64,000 bases of DNA from JAWKTT01 sp041398965 (lineage in GTDB: Bacteria > Planctomycetota > Planctomycetia > Planctomycetales > Planctomycetaceae), in the NCBI GenBank assembly GCA_041398965.1, contig JAWKTT010000026.1, forward strand, positions 1 to 64,000, given 5' to 3'. Each line of letters opens with the position of its first letter. Position 1 is the stretch's first letter. Positions 8,491 through 19,030 of the stretch are shown here, in pieces. The notes under the pieces are model-generated. The model made no database searches and was not told the DNA's origin. It worked only from the letters and a program-made list of their open reading frames with translations. The position numbers were made by a program, and so were the translations under genes.

Positions 8491-11112
8491 TTACTTCTTC
8501 CACTCCGCAAGTTGTTCCCGCACTGCGTCGGCGTGGGGGCTTTCGATGGCGATGAGTATCTCCAACGCGGCCTCAGCGTTCGTGATGGCGGCGGCATGGT
8601 CACCCAGTTTCCATAACTCGTCCGCCCAATTGAATAGAGAGTTCCCTTCGCCCCGTCGGTCGCCAATCTCACGGGAGATGATGAGTGCCTGTTCGTAATA
8701 CTCGATCGCCCGTCGGGGTTCCCCCAGAGCGGCATACGCGTTGCCGAGGTTCCCCAGTGAGTTCCCTTCGCCCCGTCGGCCCCCAATCTCCCGGGAGATG
8801 ATGAGTTGCTGCTCATAATACTCGATCGCCCGGCGGGGTTCCCCCAGATCGGCATACGCGTTGCCGAGGTTCCCCAGAGCGTTCCCTTCGCCCTGTCGGT
8901 CTCCAATCTCGCGGGAGATGTCGAGATACTGTTTGTGAAACTTGATCGCCCGGCGGGGTTCCCCCAGAGCGGCATACGCGTTGCCGAGGTTCCCCAGATC
9001 GCTTCCTTCTCCGCGTCGATCCCCAATCTCGCGGGAGATGATGAGTGCCTGTTCGTGAAACTCGATCGCCCGGCGGGGTTCCCCCAGAGCGGCATACGCG
9101 AGGCCGAGGCTCCCCAGCGTGGCCCCTTCGCCCCGTCGGTCCCCAATCTTACGTAAGACGACGAGTGCCTGTTCGTGATACTCGATCGCCCGGCGGGGTT
9201 CCCCCAGAGCGTAATACGCGAGGCCGAGGTTCCCCAGAGCGATTCCTTCCTCCTGCTGGTCATTGAGGTGGCGGGCGGTGGTGAGTTGGGCTTCGAGCCA
9301 GGTGATCCGCTGGTGGGGGTGGAAAAGGAGGTTCCCGGTGTAGGCAACGCCATTGATGAGATTGAGGAGTGTGCGTTGGCTTGGTGCCTCGGTGCGTGAG
9401 GCGAGCCAAGTGAACGCGGCTTCGAGTTGGAGACGCTCCCGATCGAACAGATCCAGACCGGCAAGTGTCGAACCCTTCTGCTTGTAAAGGTCGCTTGTCT
9501 CATTGGCAACAGCAGCATAGTGCTCCGCGTGGGCGAGGTATGCCGCGTCCAGTTGACCGGTCGTGGTGAGGTGCTGGCGGGCGTAGTCGGTGGCGAGGTC
9601 GTGGAGTTGGTAGCGGTCGGGGCCGGCGGATTGGGAGTCGCGCTCTAACAGCGAACGGCGGACCCAGCGGTTGAGCATCTCGTCTGTCGCCCCGGCCACA
9701 GCTTCGGCAGCAGCGGCGTCGAAACTGGTGGTGAAGATGCCGAGCTTTCGCCAGGCGATGCGGTCCTCGACCGACAGCATCTCTTCGCTGAGGCGGAGGG
9801 TTTCGGAGATCGTCACCTCGGCAGCATCGGGGGCGTTGGCGTCGAGGGTGGCGAGCCGTCCGCTGCGGAGCTTGTGAATATAACCAGTCACATTCGCGAG
9901 GCCGTCACGTTCACTCGCATCGAGCGAGAGTTGCGAACCCGCCAGCTTCAACGCCAACGGCAACCCCGCACACAACGCGGCCAGCGCTGCCGCATCGGCA
10001 TCGCTAAGCGCAGGGTAATACTTCCGCAGCAACGTGATCGCTTGATCATTGGGGAGTTTGCCGACGAAGAGGGGGGCGACCCCGCCGATCAGGAAGTTCT
10101 GCCGCGAGGTGACGATCAACCCACACCCCTCCGGCGGCACGAGCGGAGCAACCTGTGCGGCATCCTTCGCATTATCGACCAGCACGAGCACCCGCTTGTC
10201 GGCGAGCAACTGGTGATAGAGTCCCTGCAAGGCTGCCTCATCCTCCGGCAACTTCGCCAGCGGATGATAGGTTTGAATTACCTGTGCCAGCAAGTCCCCT
10301 GCCGAGGGGGGACTGGCCTGCGTCCCCCGAGCATCAAGGAAGAACTGAGCATCTGGAAACCGTTCCTTCCACTCATGTGCGAGCACGACCCCCAAGGCCG
10401 ATTTTCCAATCCCCCCCATCCCCCGCAACCCCGAGATGATCGCCCCAGCCCCCGGATTGAGAACTCGCAACTTTTCCAACTCGTCATCACGACCGACAAA
10501 GTTGACCGGGAGCGGCGGAAGCTGATGCAGCGACAGTGCGCGGTCGAGTTCCACTTGCAGCCTTTGCTGTGCTGGACGCATCAGCGTGCCGATCGCCCCA
10601 GCGACCGCTTGCAGCAGCATCTCGACTGTGTCGACCGGTTCGTTGCTGGTCTGTGGTAAGGCGGCCAGAGGGGTCTCCTCGAACTTGCCAGATGCGACGC
10701 GTTTACGATGCGCCTGCTGCAATTTCTCCTTGAGTGCCCGTTCTGCATCGTCCCCCGTTTCGACAAAGCCTGCTGCCGAGAGGTTTGGGGCACAGACAAA
10801 GGCGATAACCTCTTTCTTCTTCGAGTGGGCATAGTAGTACTCGAACTGCGTCCACGAACACTGGAAGCCGGGATGCGACGGGAACGGTTCATCGGCATGG
10901 GAGCCATAACCGAGTCCCGCAAGATGGATCACGCAGTGACTCTCATCGATGTGCCGACAGAGTAACTGCTTCACGTCCCGCGTTGCGGCACCGAAACTGT
11001 GCTTCTGCGTCAAGACATGAAACCCCGCACGCGAGAAGGCCCCATGCAGTACGTCTCGCCAAGTCGACAAATCAACCGTCGCAGCACTGAGGAAAACAGT
11101 CGGCGTAGACAT
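8491..11112 (-). CDS. NLR-like STAND ATPase: TIR/DUF4062-like N-terminus, NB-ARC, TPR
   Basis: This 873-residue protein has three parts. Residues 1-115 (VFLSAATVDLSTWRDVL, then IHLAGLGYGSHADEP) resemble TIR/DUF4062-type signalling domains. Residues 203-480 are an NB-ARC ATPase: Walker A GMGGIGKS (231-238), Walker B RVLVLVDN, TSRQ (335-338), GLPLALKLAG (383-392), and an MHD-like QLHD further on. The C-terminus (about 620-865) has six TPR units of exactly 40 residues. This is the layout of STAND/NLR signalling proteins, several of which act in antiphage defence; the ligand-sensing role of the TPRs and any defence role are inferred. It is a single gene with no clear partner. The TPR DNA is nearly identical from unit to unit. 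Confidence 0.85.
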   Translation of the reverse strand: MSTPTVFLSAATVDLSTWRDVLHGAFSRAGFHVLTQKHSFGAATRDVKQLLCRHIDESHCVIHLAGLGYGSHADEPFPSHPGFQCSWTQFEYYYAHSKKKEVIAFVCAPNLSAAGFVETGDDAERALKEKLQQAHRKRVASGKFEETPLAALPQTSNEPVDTVEMLLQAVAGAIGTLMRPAQQRLQVELDRALSLHQLPPLPVNFVGRDDELEKLRVLNPGAGAIISGLRGMGGIGKSALGVVLAHEWKERFPDAQFFLDARGTQASPPSAGDLLAQVIQTYHPLAKLPEDEAALQGLYHQLLADKRVLVLVDNAKDAAQVAPLVPPEGCGLIVTSRQNFLIGGVAPLFVGKLPNDQAITLLRKYYPALSDADAAALAALCAGLPLALKLAGSQLSLDASERDGLANVTGYIHKLRSGRLATLDANAPDAAEVTISETLRLSEEMLSVEDRIAWRKLGIFTTSFDAAAAEAVAGATDEMLNRWVRRSLLERDSQSAGPDRYQLHDLATDYARQHLTTTGQLDAAYLAHAEHYAAVANETSDLYKQKGSTLAGLDLFDRERLQLEAAFTWLASRTEAPSQRTLLNLINGVAYTGNLLFHPHQRITWLEAQLTTARHLNDQQEEGIALGNLGLAYYALGEPRRAIEYHEQALVVLRKIGDRRGEGATLGSLGLAYAALGEPRRAIEFHEQALIISREIGDRRGEGSDLGNLGNAYAALGEPRRAIKFHKQYLDISREIGDRQGEGNALGNLGNAYADLGEPRRAIEYYEQQLIISREIGGRRGEGNSLGNLGNAYAALGEPRRAIEYYEQALIISREIGDRRGEGNSLFNWADELWKLGDHAAAITNAEAALEILIAIESPHADAVREQLAEWKK
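8515..9260 (-). repeat. 120-bp tandem repeat encoding the TPR array
   Basis: Six consecutive units of 120 bp encode the 40-residue TPRs. The four or five central units are nearly identical at DNA level (for example GGGGTTCCCCCAGAGCGGCA recurs each period), including third codon positions. This points to recent duplication or gene conversion. The period also opens long meaningless frames on both strands. Confidence 0.9.
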
Positions 11113-11283
11113 CTTGGCACCGCAAAAGTTGATCGAATTCCCATCACCCTCGAACCACCGGGGGGCGATGGATTATCGATCACCGACGAACGGAGGGCAA
11201 CTCTCTTCGTGCGGGAACAGAATGACCTGCGGACATCTCGTGGGGAGCGAAGAGGTCGATCGACGCTTGAGACACTCCCAGAG

Positions 11284-12096
11284 CTACTGCGGAGCAGGCT
11301 CTTCGGGGGGTGTTGAAGGGGCGGGGGCTTCTTCCTCGGTGGGGGATTCTTCGACCGCTTCCAAGGGGGGGCGGATGAGAATGTCGCCGTACTCTTCGAC
11401 TTGCTCGGCTCGGAAGTGATGATGCCTCAACAGTTCCAAGATTGCCAAGAACAAGCCGATGATCTTGCTGCGCAGTTTCTCCCCTTCAAACAATGATGAG
11501 AAACTGACCTCCTGCTTTTCGCGAACCAATGCTCCGATGTTCTCGACGTAGACATGAATCGGAGTTTCGTCGTAGCGAATGCTGGTCTCTTCTTCGACGA
11601 CTTTGTGCCGAATCACACGTCCCAGCGCACTCACGAGGTCCCACAGTTCAACCTCCTTAATGAGGTCGGCTGCGGGGTCTTTACCGACACGAGGACGATC
11701 ATCGGCAAGACGAGGGTAACGTTCCTGCCACTCCGCGGCCCGATCATCCAGCGCGTTGGCGGCATCCTTAAACCGCTTGTATTCCAGGAGCCTTTCGATC
11801 AACTCGCCGCGAGGGTCGTCGTTGACGAGAACCTCCGCGTCATCAGCAATCTCTTCGGGGCGAGGAAGCACGAGGCGACTTTTAATCTCCGCCAGCGTGC
11901 TCGCCATCAACACAAAATCCCCAGCGAGATCAATGTCGATCAGTTCAATGACTTCGAGGAACTCTTGAAACTGCTGAGTGATCCGGGCGATGGGGAGATC
12001 GACTATGACCACTTCGTTGCGACGTACAAGGTACAGCAACAGGTCGAGTGGACCTGAAAACATGTCGAGCCGTACGCGATAGCCAGATGATTCCAT
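11284..12096 (-). CDS. scpA: Segregation and condensation protein A (ScpA)
   Basis: This 270-residue protein is the kleisin of the SMC-ScpA-ScpB condensin. The N-terminal signature is clear (FSGPLDLLLYLVRRNEVVIVD, shortened here; then DIDLAGDFVLMASTLAEIKS), and a C-terminal winged-helix region follows (about 190-250), with an acidic Pro/Glu-rich tail. The length is usual for the family. No scpB or smc gene is next to it. It starts downstream of glgP on the same strand with a 100-bp gap holding an H-family hairpin, and ends 170 bp before the start of the STAND gene. Confidence 0.95.
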   Translation of the reverse strand: MESSGYRVRLDMFSGPLDLLLYLVRRNEVVIVDLPIARITQQFQEFLEVIELIDIDLAGDFVLMASTLAEIKSRLVLPRPEEIADDAEVLVNDDPRGELIERLLEYKRFKDAANALDDRAAEWQERYPRLADDRPRVGKDPAADLIKEVELWDLVSALGRVIRHKVVEEETSIRYDETPIHVYVENIGALVREKQEVSFSSLFEGEKLRSKIIGLFLAILELLRHHHFRAEQVEEYGDILIRPPLEAVEESPTEEEAPAPSTPPEEPAPQ

Positions 12097-12148
12097 TCGC
12101 CGTCACTCTCTCTGCTCGAGTCCATTCCTTGGTCCCCTGCGGTTAAGG

Positions 12149-12180
12149 TTTAGCCCCACACTTTCTGCGTGGGGCTAAAC
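12149..12180. repeat. H-family hairpin between glgP-type gene and scpA
   Basis: GTTTAGCCCCAC and GTGGGGCTAAAC form a perfect 12-bp stem with an 8-nt loop. It is the most perfect of five copies in the window. It lies between two minus-strand genes and has no T-run, so it may act as an RNA processing or attenuation structure or simply be a mobile repeat. Confidence 0.7.
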
Positions 12181-12199
12181 ACGTAACTATTGCCAGGGA

Positions 12200-14347
<2,148 letters not shown>

Positions 14348-14687
14348 CGCTATCGTTCTCCAAGGGTGAAGTGTCACCTGCCTGAGGGAGAGCACGTCCC
14401 CGTCTGTTGAATGCACAGGAGTATAGAGCAATTGCGGAACGCGGGTCGAGCGGCGTCTGTCGATGCGTTGAAAGTGAGAATCTCCCGGCTCGCATCAGCA
14501 AGATGCCCCTTCACTGACCCTCCTGAATTCCCTCCCATCAGGAAGACGAATACGAGCCTTGGGAATCGGGCGGAGGGGTCTCCCGCCAATGTCGGGCGCT
14601 TGGTAGAGTTCTTTCCTGCCGTTTGCAGTGGGCTCCCAAAGTCCACTGGGCGACGAACTGGGATATGAGAAATCACCGGAGGATGAC
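14348..14687. other. Divergent intergenic region, glgP / CoA-disulfide reductase
   Basis: These 340 bases separate two divergent genes and must hold both promoters. I see no clear operator, hairpin or small gene. The only certain element is the GGAGG ribosome binding site at its right end. Confidence 0.4.
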
Positions 14688-16337
14688 ATGAAACTGTTGA
14701 TCGTTGGGGGCGTTGCTGCCGGAGCGTCGGCTGCGGCACGGGCGCGGAGGTTGTCGGAGCAGGCGCAGATCATCCTCATCGAACGGGGCCCCGATGTCTC
14801 GTTCGCCAATTGCGGGATGCCGTACTACATCGGAGGCGAAATCCAGGACCGTCAAAAGCTCAAAGTCGTCACCCCGGAACTCTTACGCACCCGGTTTCGA
14901 CTCGATGTCCGCACCGGCACCGAAGTTCTCACAATCGATCCCCAGTCAAAGACTCTTCGACTTCGCGACCTCGCAACCGGCACCGAAACGGAAGAGACAT
15001 ACGACAAACTCCTGTTGACCCCGGGAGCATCCCCCTTGAGGCCGCCGATTCCGGGACTCGATCTACCGGGGATTTTCACCCTTCGTAACCTGCAAGACAT
15101 GGACGCCATCCGGGCCGCGAGTGAACGGGACGTTCAAGAGGCGGTCGTGGTCGGTGCGGGATTCATCGGACTGGAACTGGTCGAGAACTTCGTCAAACGA
15201 GGGATTCGAACGACACTCGTCGAACTGCTGGATCAAGTGCTCCCACCACTCGACAAGGAACTCACAACGCCGATTCTTCAGGAACTGAAGGCACACGGAG
15301 TTCGGGTCATTCTGGGACGTTCGGCTCAGTCCTTCCAAGCGACCGCGAAGGGACTCGCCGTACAACTTCCCGATGGGGAACAACTGTCAGCCCAGTTGGT
15401 CGTCCTCGGGATCGGGGTTCGACCGGAGAACAAACTTGCCGTCGACGCCGGTCTTGATGTCGGACCACGCGGCGGAATCCGGGTCGATGCGACCATGCGA
15501 ACCAGCGATCCCGACATCTTTGCAGCCGGGGACGTCATTGAGACTCGCTGCGATGTTACCGGCGAATCGACACAGATGCCGTTGGCGGGGCCAGCCAATC
15601 GACAGGGACGCATCGCAGCCGACAACATCATGGGGCGAGCGTCCCAGTTTCGTGGAGTGCAGGGGACCGCTATTGTCGGAGTCTTCAACAAGACCGCCGC
15701 CATGACCGGCCAATCCGAGAAGTCGCTCCGTCGCATCGGACTCCCCTACAAAAAGGTCTACGTCCACCCAAGTCATCACGCAGGCTACTATCCCGGTGCC
15801 ACGCCGATGACCCTGAAGGTCATGTTCGATCCCGAAACGGGTCGCATCCTCGGAGCCCAAGGGGTCGGAGGAGACGGAGTCGACAAACGAATCGATGTGC
15901 TCGCCGTCGCCATTCAAGCCAAACTCACGGTCTACGATCTCGAACAGTTAGAACTTTGTTACGCCCCCCAGTACGGCTCCGCCAAAGACCCCGTCAACAT
16001 GGTCGGCTTCGTCGCCGCCGGAATGCTCCAGGGAACGCACCCGCAAATCGACATCGACGACATCCTCACGCTCCCCGAAGCCGATCGCCCCTTCCTGCTT
16101 GATGTCCGAACCCCTGCCGAGTTCGCAGCTGGCCATATCCCAAACTCCATCAACATTCCCGTCGACGACCTTCGCAACCGCTTAGAAGAACTCCCCAAAA
16201 ACCGCGAGATCGCCGCCTACTGTAAAGTCGGCCAACGTGGCTACATCGCCACACGCATCCTCCTCCAACACGGCTACCCCACCAAAAACCTCAGCGGCGG
16301 CTACACCACCTACACCCACAAATATCCCGAAGAATAA
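14688..16337 (+). CDS. CoA-disulfide reductase-type flavoprotein fused to rhodanese
   Basis: This 549-residue protein has an N-terminal FAD/NAD(P)H disulfide-oxidoreductase module with GGVAAGASAAARARR and the single-Cys active site FANCGMPYYIGG (Cys42), typical of CoA-disulfide reductases and NADH oxidases. It has a second Rossmann motif (VVGAGFIGLEL), a dimerisation domain, and a C-terminal rhodanese domain (about 455-549) whose active loop is YCKVGQRGY (Cys512). The fusion is known as CoADR-RHD and is linked to polysulfide or persulfide reduction; the substrate here is inferred. The ATG at 14688 has GGAGG upstream. An R1 repeat follows 28 bp after the stop. Confidence 0.93.
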   Translation: MKLLIVGGVAAGASAAARARRLSEQAQIILIERGPDVSFANCGMPYYIGGEIQDRQKLKVVTPELLRTRFRLDVRTGTEVLTIDPQSKTLRLRDLATGTETEETYDKLLLTPGASPLRPPIPGLDLPGIFTLRNLQDMDAIRAASERDVQEAVVVGAGFIGLELVENFVKRGIRTTLVELLDQVLPPLDKELTTPILQELKAHGVRVILGRSAQSFQATAKGLAVQLPDGEQLSAQLVVLGIGVRPENKLAVDAGLDVGPRGGIRVDATMRTSDPDIFAAGDVIETRCDVTGESTQMPLAGPANRQGRIAADNIMGRASQFRGVQGTAIVGVFNKTAAMTGQSEKSLRRIGLPYKKVYVHPSHHAGYYPGATPMTLKVMFDPETGRILGAQGVGGDGVDKRIDVLAVAIQAKLTVYDLEQLELCYAPQYGSAKDPVNMVGFVAAGMLQGTHPQIDIDDILTLPEADRPFLLDVRTPAEFAAGHIPNSINIPVDDLRNRLEELPKNREIAAYCKVGQRGYIATRILLQHGYPTKNLSGGYTTYTHKYPEE

Positions 16338-16364
16338 ACTAGCATTCTGAACGATCGCTTAGCG

Positions 16365-16490
16365 GCCCGTCGAACAATCGACCGTGGGTCAGATTTCTAA
16401 TCTGACAAGAGCATCTCGCACGCTTTTGTCCGACACATCAAACGGCCCCATGTCACGCTGGAAAACCCGACCCACGTTGTTCAACAGGTT
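16365..16490 (+). repeat. Dispersed repeat R1, copy 1
   Basis: About 125 bp with two hairpins: GTCAGATT/AATCTGAC, then GACATCAAACGGC and a second weaker stem around TGTCACGCTGG, ending in CGACCCACG that pairs back to CGTGGGTC at the start. It lies 28 bp after the stop of the upstream plus-strand gene. Related copies are at 23450, 31797 and 55076. Confidence 0.8.
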
Positions 16491-16609
16491 GTTAGTTATA
16501 GACAGGTGGTCTTTCCTGCGTGTTGGGCGACGAGTTCATCGTCAACGAGAAAGCGAAAGCTGACGGTACAACTTCTTGTCGCTTCGCAACCCGACCAATA
16601 AAACATCTG

Positions 16610-16960
16610 GGCCACCCAGCATCGCGGGCCGAGCAGCCAGCCTTGAGTCGACGCGAACAGTTTCTGACGGGAGTAGCCCTTAAGGAGTCCAACACTGAGC
16701 CGGCTAACCCAACTTCCGCAGAATCTAAGCGTTGAACGACCCTAGATTGTCGCCTTTCGCTCCGCGAAAGTAGCGTTTGGTTGGTGTTTCCACACCTTTC
16801 GCGGAGCGAAAGGCGACAATCGCTTTCAGTCCGCTACTCACTGGAAGCGACCCGCCACACTCGACGCCCCACCTTCGCTGCACCGCCCCCCAAGTGAGAA
16901 CACCGACAGCCCCCCACGCCCGGCAGTGCGGGGAAGGTCAGCCGCAAGGATGACCCTTAC
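16610..16960. repeat. Capping module R2, copy A (cassette array end)
   Basis: About 350 bp matched over its length by 33062-33400 (copy C); the last 80 bp also match 31985-32086 (copy B). In order it holds GCGGGCCGAGCAGCCAGCC, a 26-bp perfect inverted repeat, CCGCTACTCACTGGAAGCGA, and a closing hairpin GGTCAGCCGCAAGGATGACC followed by CTTACCCGATTA. The stop codon of the minus-strand gene at 16957 lies inside the closing sequence. The frames it opens (for example 16520-16735) are not supported as genes. Confidence 0.8.
16745..16821. repeat. 26-bp perfect inverted repeat inside R2 copy A
   Basis: The arms at 16745-16770 and 16796-16821 are exact reverse complements (they begin GATTGTCGCCTTTCGCTCCG). 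The 25-nt loop contains TAGCG. The same element is at 33171-33247 with one mismatch, and a shorter version at 21173-21228. Confidence 0.95.
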
Positions 16961-17898
16961 CCGATTATGTCAGGTGCCTCGAAGCAGGTTAGGCACGTGT
17001 CCTCTTCTGTTTCGATAACGTTTCCCTTGCAGTCTGGCTGGGGGCAATCAAGTCGTCGAATCGTTCGCGAGTTACCGCATATAAAGCAATGTACGGTAGT
17101 TGAGCTTGGTGTATTCGGTCGCAAGACCGCAGATTTCGCGTCGAAATAGTGGCGACGGCATTCGAGTTGACAGTTCCAGCAGTAGTACTTCCGTTGTTTC
17201 TTGTCGATGTCGAAATACTTAGCGACCTCAGCCGGATTAAGTAGGTTTGCCAAGCGAAGGAAGTCTCGCGACATTCGTACGCCCAAAAGTTCTGTCGAGT
17301 AGGCGACGGACATCGTACATGATTCGAGGAACTTCCGTCGTTTTTCAACCCACGCACGCGGACGAATCAGATGGTGCGAAATCTCTAGGACATCTCGGAA
17401 TACATCTAGAACCTCAACGCGAAGATGACGGTCGACCGTGTGCATAATCGAGTTGCGTTTTTGCCGTAGTTCATCAAAGCGTCTAGCGAAATCTGAAGGT
17501 AGGCGTGAAGATGCAACACTATCGTGGACGCGCACAAGATCCTGTGCGTCTATCGTCCGAAACGCCGAGTAGGGTGTATCAGTACTCATCACGTTTGCCG
17601 GCCAAGATGACGGGTGACCGGATATCAAAAGGAACGGAGACGTGCGCGAGATGATGGATTTAAGGAGGAACTCGCCGCCTTGGTGCGCAAGGGATACGGC
17701 AGTGGAAATCGGGCGTTGCGCGGCGGTCCAATACACGCTGGTCATTTCGCCGACATCTATATCGTCGGCGTCGTCCCAGAACGCTTCCTTGGCATCCTCG
17801 AAATGGAATGCCAAATCTGCAACCGCATCCCACGCAAGGTTTAAATAGTCCACCCCGATTTGTGCGAAGTCATCGGCGGTTGGGATATCCGTAATCAC
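16957..17898 (-). CDS. Cassette-borne HEPN-like protein with two C-terminal zinc ribbons
   Basis: This 313-residue protein is not one I recognise as a whole. The N-terminal two thirds are helical and contain RNSIMH (148-153), which fits the R-x4-6-H motif of HEPN ribonucleases. The C-terminus has paired cysteines C240/C243, C271/C274, C285/C290 and C302/C305, consistent with two zinc ribbons. HEPN proteins are often toxins or defence RNases, so nucleic-acid targeting is a reasonable but unproven inference. The start is GTG at 17898, with no good ribosome binding site, as is common in gene cassettes. It lies between an attC-like site and capping module R2-A. Confidence 0.7.
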   Translation of the reverse strand: MITDIPTADDFAQIGVDYLNLAWDAVADLAFHFEDAKEAFWDDADDIDVGEMTSVYWTAAQRPISTAVSLAHQGGEFLLKSIISRTSPFLLISGHPSSWPANVMSTDTPYSAFRTIDAQDLVRVHDSVASSRLPSDFARRFDELRQKRNSIMHTVDRHLRVEVLDVFRDVLEISHHLIRPRAWVEKRRKFLESCTMSVAYSTELLGVRMSRDFLRLANLLNPAEVAKYFDIDKKQRKYYCWNCQLECRRHYFDAKSAVLRPNTPSSTTVHCFICGNSRTIRRLDCPQPDCKGNVIETEEDTCLTCFEAPDIIG

Positions 17899-17920
17899 GA
17901 CATGTCCAACGTTTCAGGGA

Positions 17921-18010
17921 GACAACGACGGCGTTCACGCGGCAGCCGCGTTTGACGTTGACTTCTGGGCCCGCGCTCCCGCCCGGTCGCGTGCAACGCT
18001 CTTGTTATGC
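17921..18010 (-). other. attC-like recombination site 1
   Basis: Read on the minus strand, the ends GCATAACAAGAGCGTTGCAC and GAACGCCGTCGTTGTC pair. There are outer boxes with AAC/GTT, a 5-nt unpaired spacer (CAAGA against CGACG), then GCGTT(G)CACGCG pairing with one extra unpaired G. That is the integron attC layout (R''-spacer-L'' ... L'-spacer-R') with an extrahelical base. The stop codon TAA of the gene at 18005 lies inside the R'' box, as in compact cassettes. Confidence 0.65.
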
Positions 18011-19030
18011 ATATTTGGTATGTGCATTGAATAGGTACGAATACGCGCCAACCTCAATCGACTCGCCGCCGCCGAGCCCAAGCATTGAACCACCCGCAGC
18101 AATCGCCGCACCAATTGGATCACCAGTGGCGTAAGTCCACGCGGCACCGGAGAGGCTGATTGCAAAGGAGGCAGGTTTGTTCCACGCGCCGCGAGCCAGT
18201 TTGCGAAGCTTGCTGGCAAGATCATCCAATTCTTCTTGCCTAGCTTCAAATGCCTTTTTGCGCTCGTCCTTGGGCATGAGGCTCAAGTCGCGAGCGAATT
18301 GCCTGACCGACAGGCTATAGTTGCGATGGTCCGAATAGTGTTCTCTGCGAAACGCAAGAATCTCTGCGATGTCGACGGAGCCGAGATCAACGCCAACGGT
18401 AGCCATATCGAATGAAACAACATCGCTGGCGGTTGGACCGGAAGGTGCTGATAGCATCTCAGTGAGGGCACCGACTAATTCCGAACGGTCGGTCGCAGGC
18501 GACAAATCCAATCCGCGTTCCCTTCCTTGTGGCCTGAGTATCTGTGCAAGGAGAACGAGAATCAGCGAGCGAACGGTCGGATGCATCGGAATCGACAAGC
18601 CGTCCTCGCTATCTTTGGCAAGGCCGCGTTCCTTCAGCTCCTGAAACACGAATTCCGCAAGTTCGGGGTCACCAGAATATCCAAGACGTGACCGTGACAA
18701 GGTGTGAAAGTGAGTGCCTTCGTCTTTACGAAGATGGTCAAGCCTGTCTGATACAATAATGTCCACAAGGGAGTTGGCGAGTGTCTTAGTGGCACCTTTG
18801 TCGACCGCAGTTTCCGGCTCGATGACATGAAAGAGCGCGTGCTCTTTTAGGCCGGCGATGACGGCCATGTCGTCGAGATCGGAATGATGTTCCATGTAAT
18901 TTGGAATCAGCATCCCGATGCCGTCAAAGAACAGGATAAGGTTCTTCGCCCAATCAGGGTTACGCCAATACGGATTCGGGTAATAGAATGCAACTTCAGG
19001 CAAAGTTGTCGGAGTAGATGAAGCGGTCAT
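18005..19030 (-). CDS. Cassette-borne protein resembling DUF6236 family
   Basis: This 341-residue protein opens with VAFYYPNPYWRNPDWAKNLI, which resembles the opening of DUF6236-type proteins (YYP, then a W-containing helix and an IVP-like step). The function of that family is unknown to me. The middle is helical and charged; the last 50 residues contain a Gly/Ala-rich stretch (GDPIGAAIAAGGSMLGLGGG) that could be a membrane-inserting or flexible segment. Its TAA stop is embedded in attC-like site 1. GTTAGGC, an R'-type core, lies about 25 bp upstream of its start (19054-19060 in complement). Confidence 0.6.
   Translation of the reverse strand: MTASSTPTTLPEVAFYYPNPYWRNPDWAKNLILFFDGIGMLIPNYMEHHSDLDDMAVIAGLKEHALFHVIEPETAVDKGATKTLANSLVDIIVSDRLDHLRKDEGTHFHTLSRSRLGYSGDPELAEFVFQELKERGLAKDSEDGLSIPMHPTVRSLILVLLAQILRPQGRERGLDLSPATDRSELVGALTEMLSAPSGPTASDVVSFDMATVGVDLGSVDIAEILAFRREHYSDHRNYSLSVRQFARDLSLMPKDERKKAFEARQEELDDLASKLRKLARGAWNKPASFAISLSGAAWTYATGDPIGAAIAAGGSMLGLGGGESIEVGAYSYLFNAHTKYA

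Noticed and set aside
8515..9260. Regular repeats suggesting a CRISPR array
   Set aside because: The period is 120 bp, contiguous and in frame, and encodes TPR units; there are no variable spacers.
8265..9518. 417-codon minus-strand frame overlapping the STAND gene
   Set aside because: It exists because the 120-bp repeat keeps another frame open; the product is Ser/Arg/Gly-rich repetition with no ribosome binding site, and the overlapping NB-ARC/TPR protein is clearly real.
16520..16735. Small plus-strand frame in repeat module R2-A
   Set aside because: The text (SRAEQPALSRREQFL) recurs in copy C at 33067 but the frame edges differ and the DNA is a repeat; no start signal.
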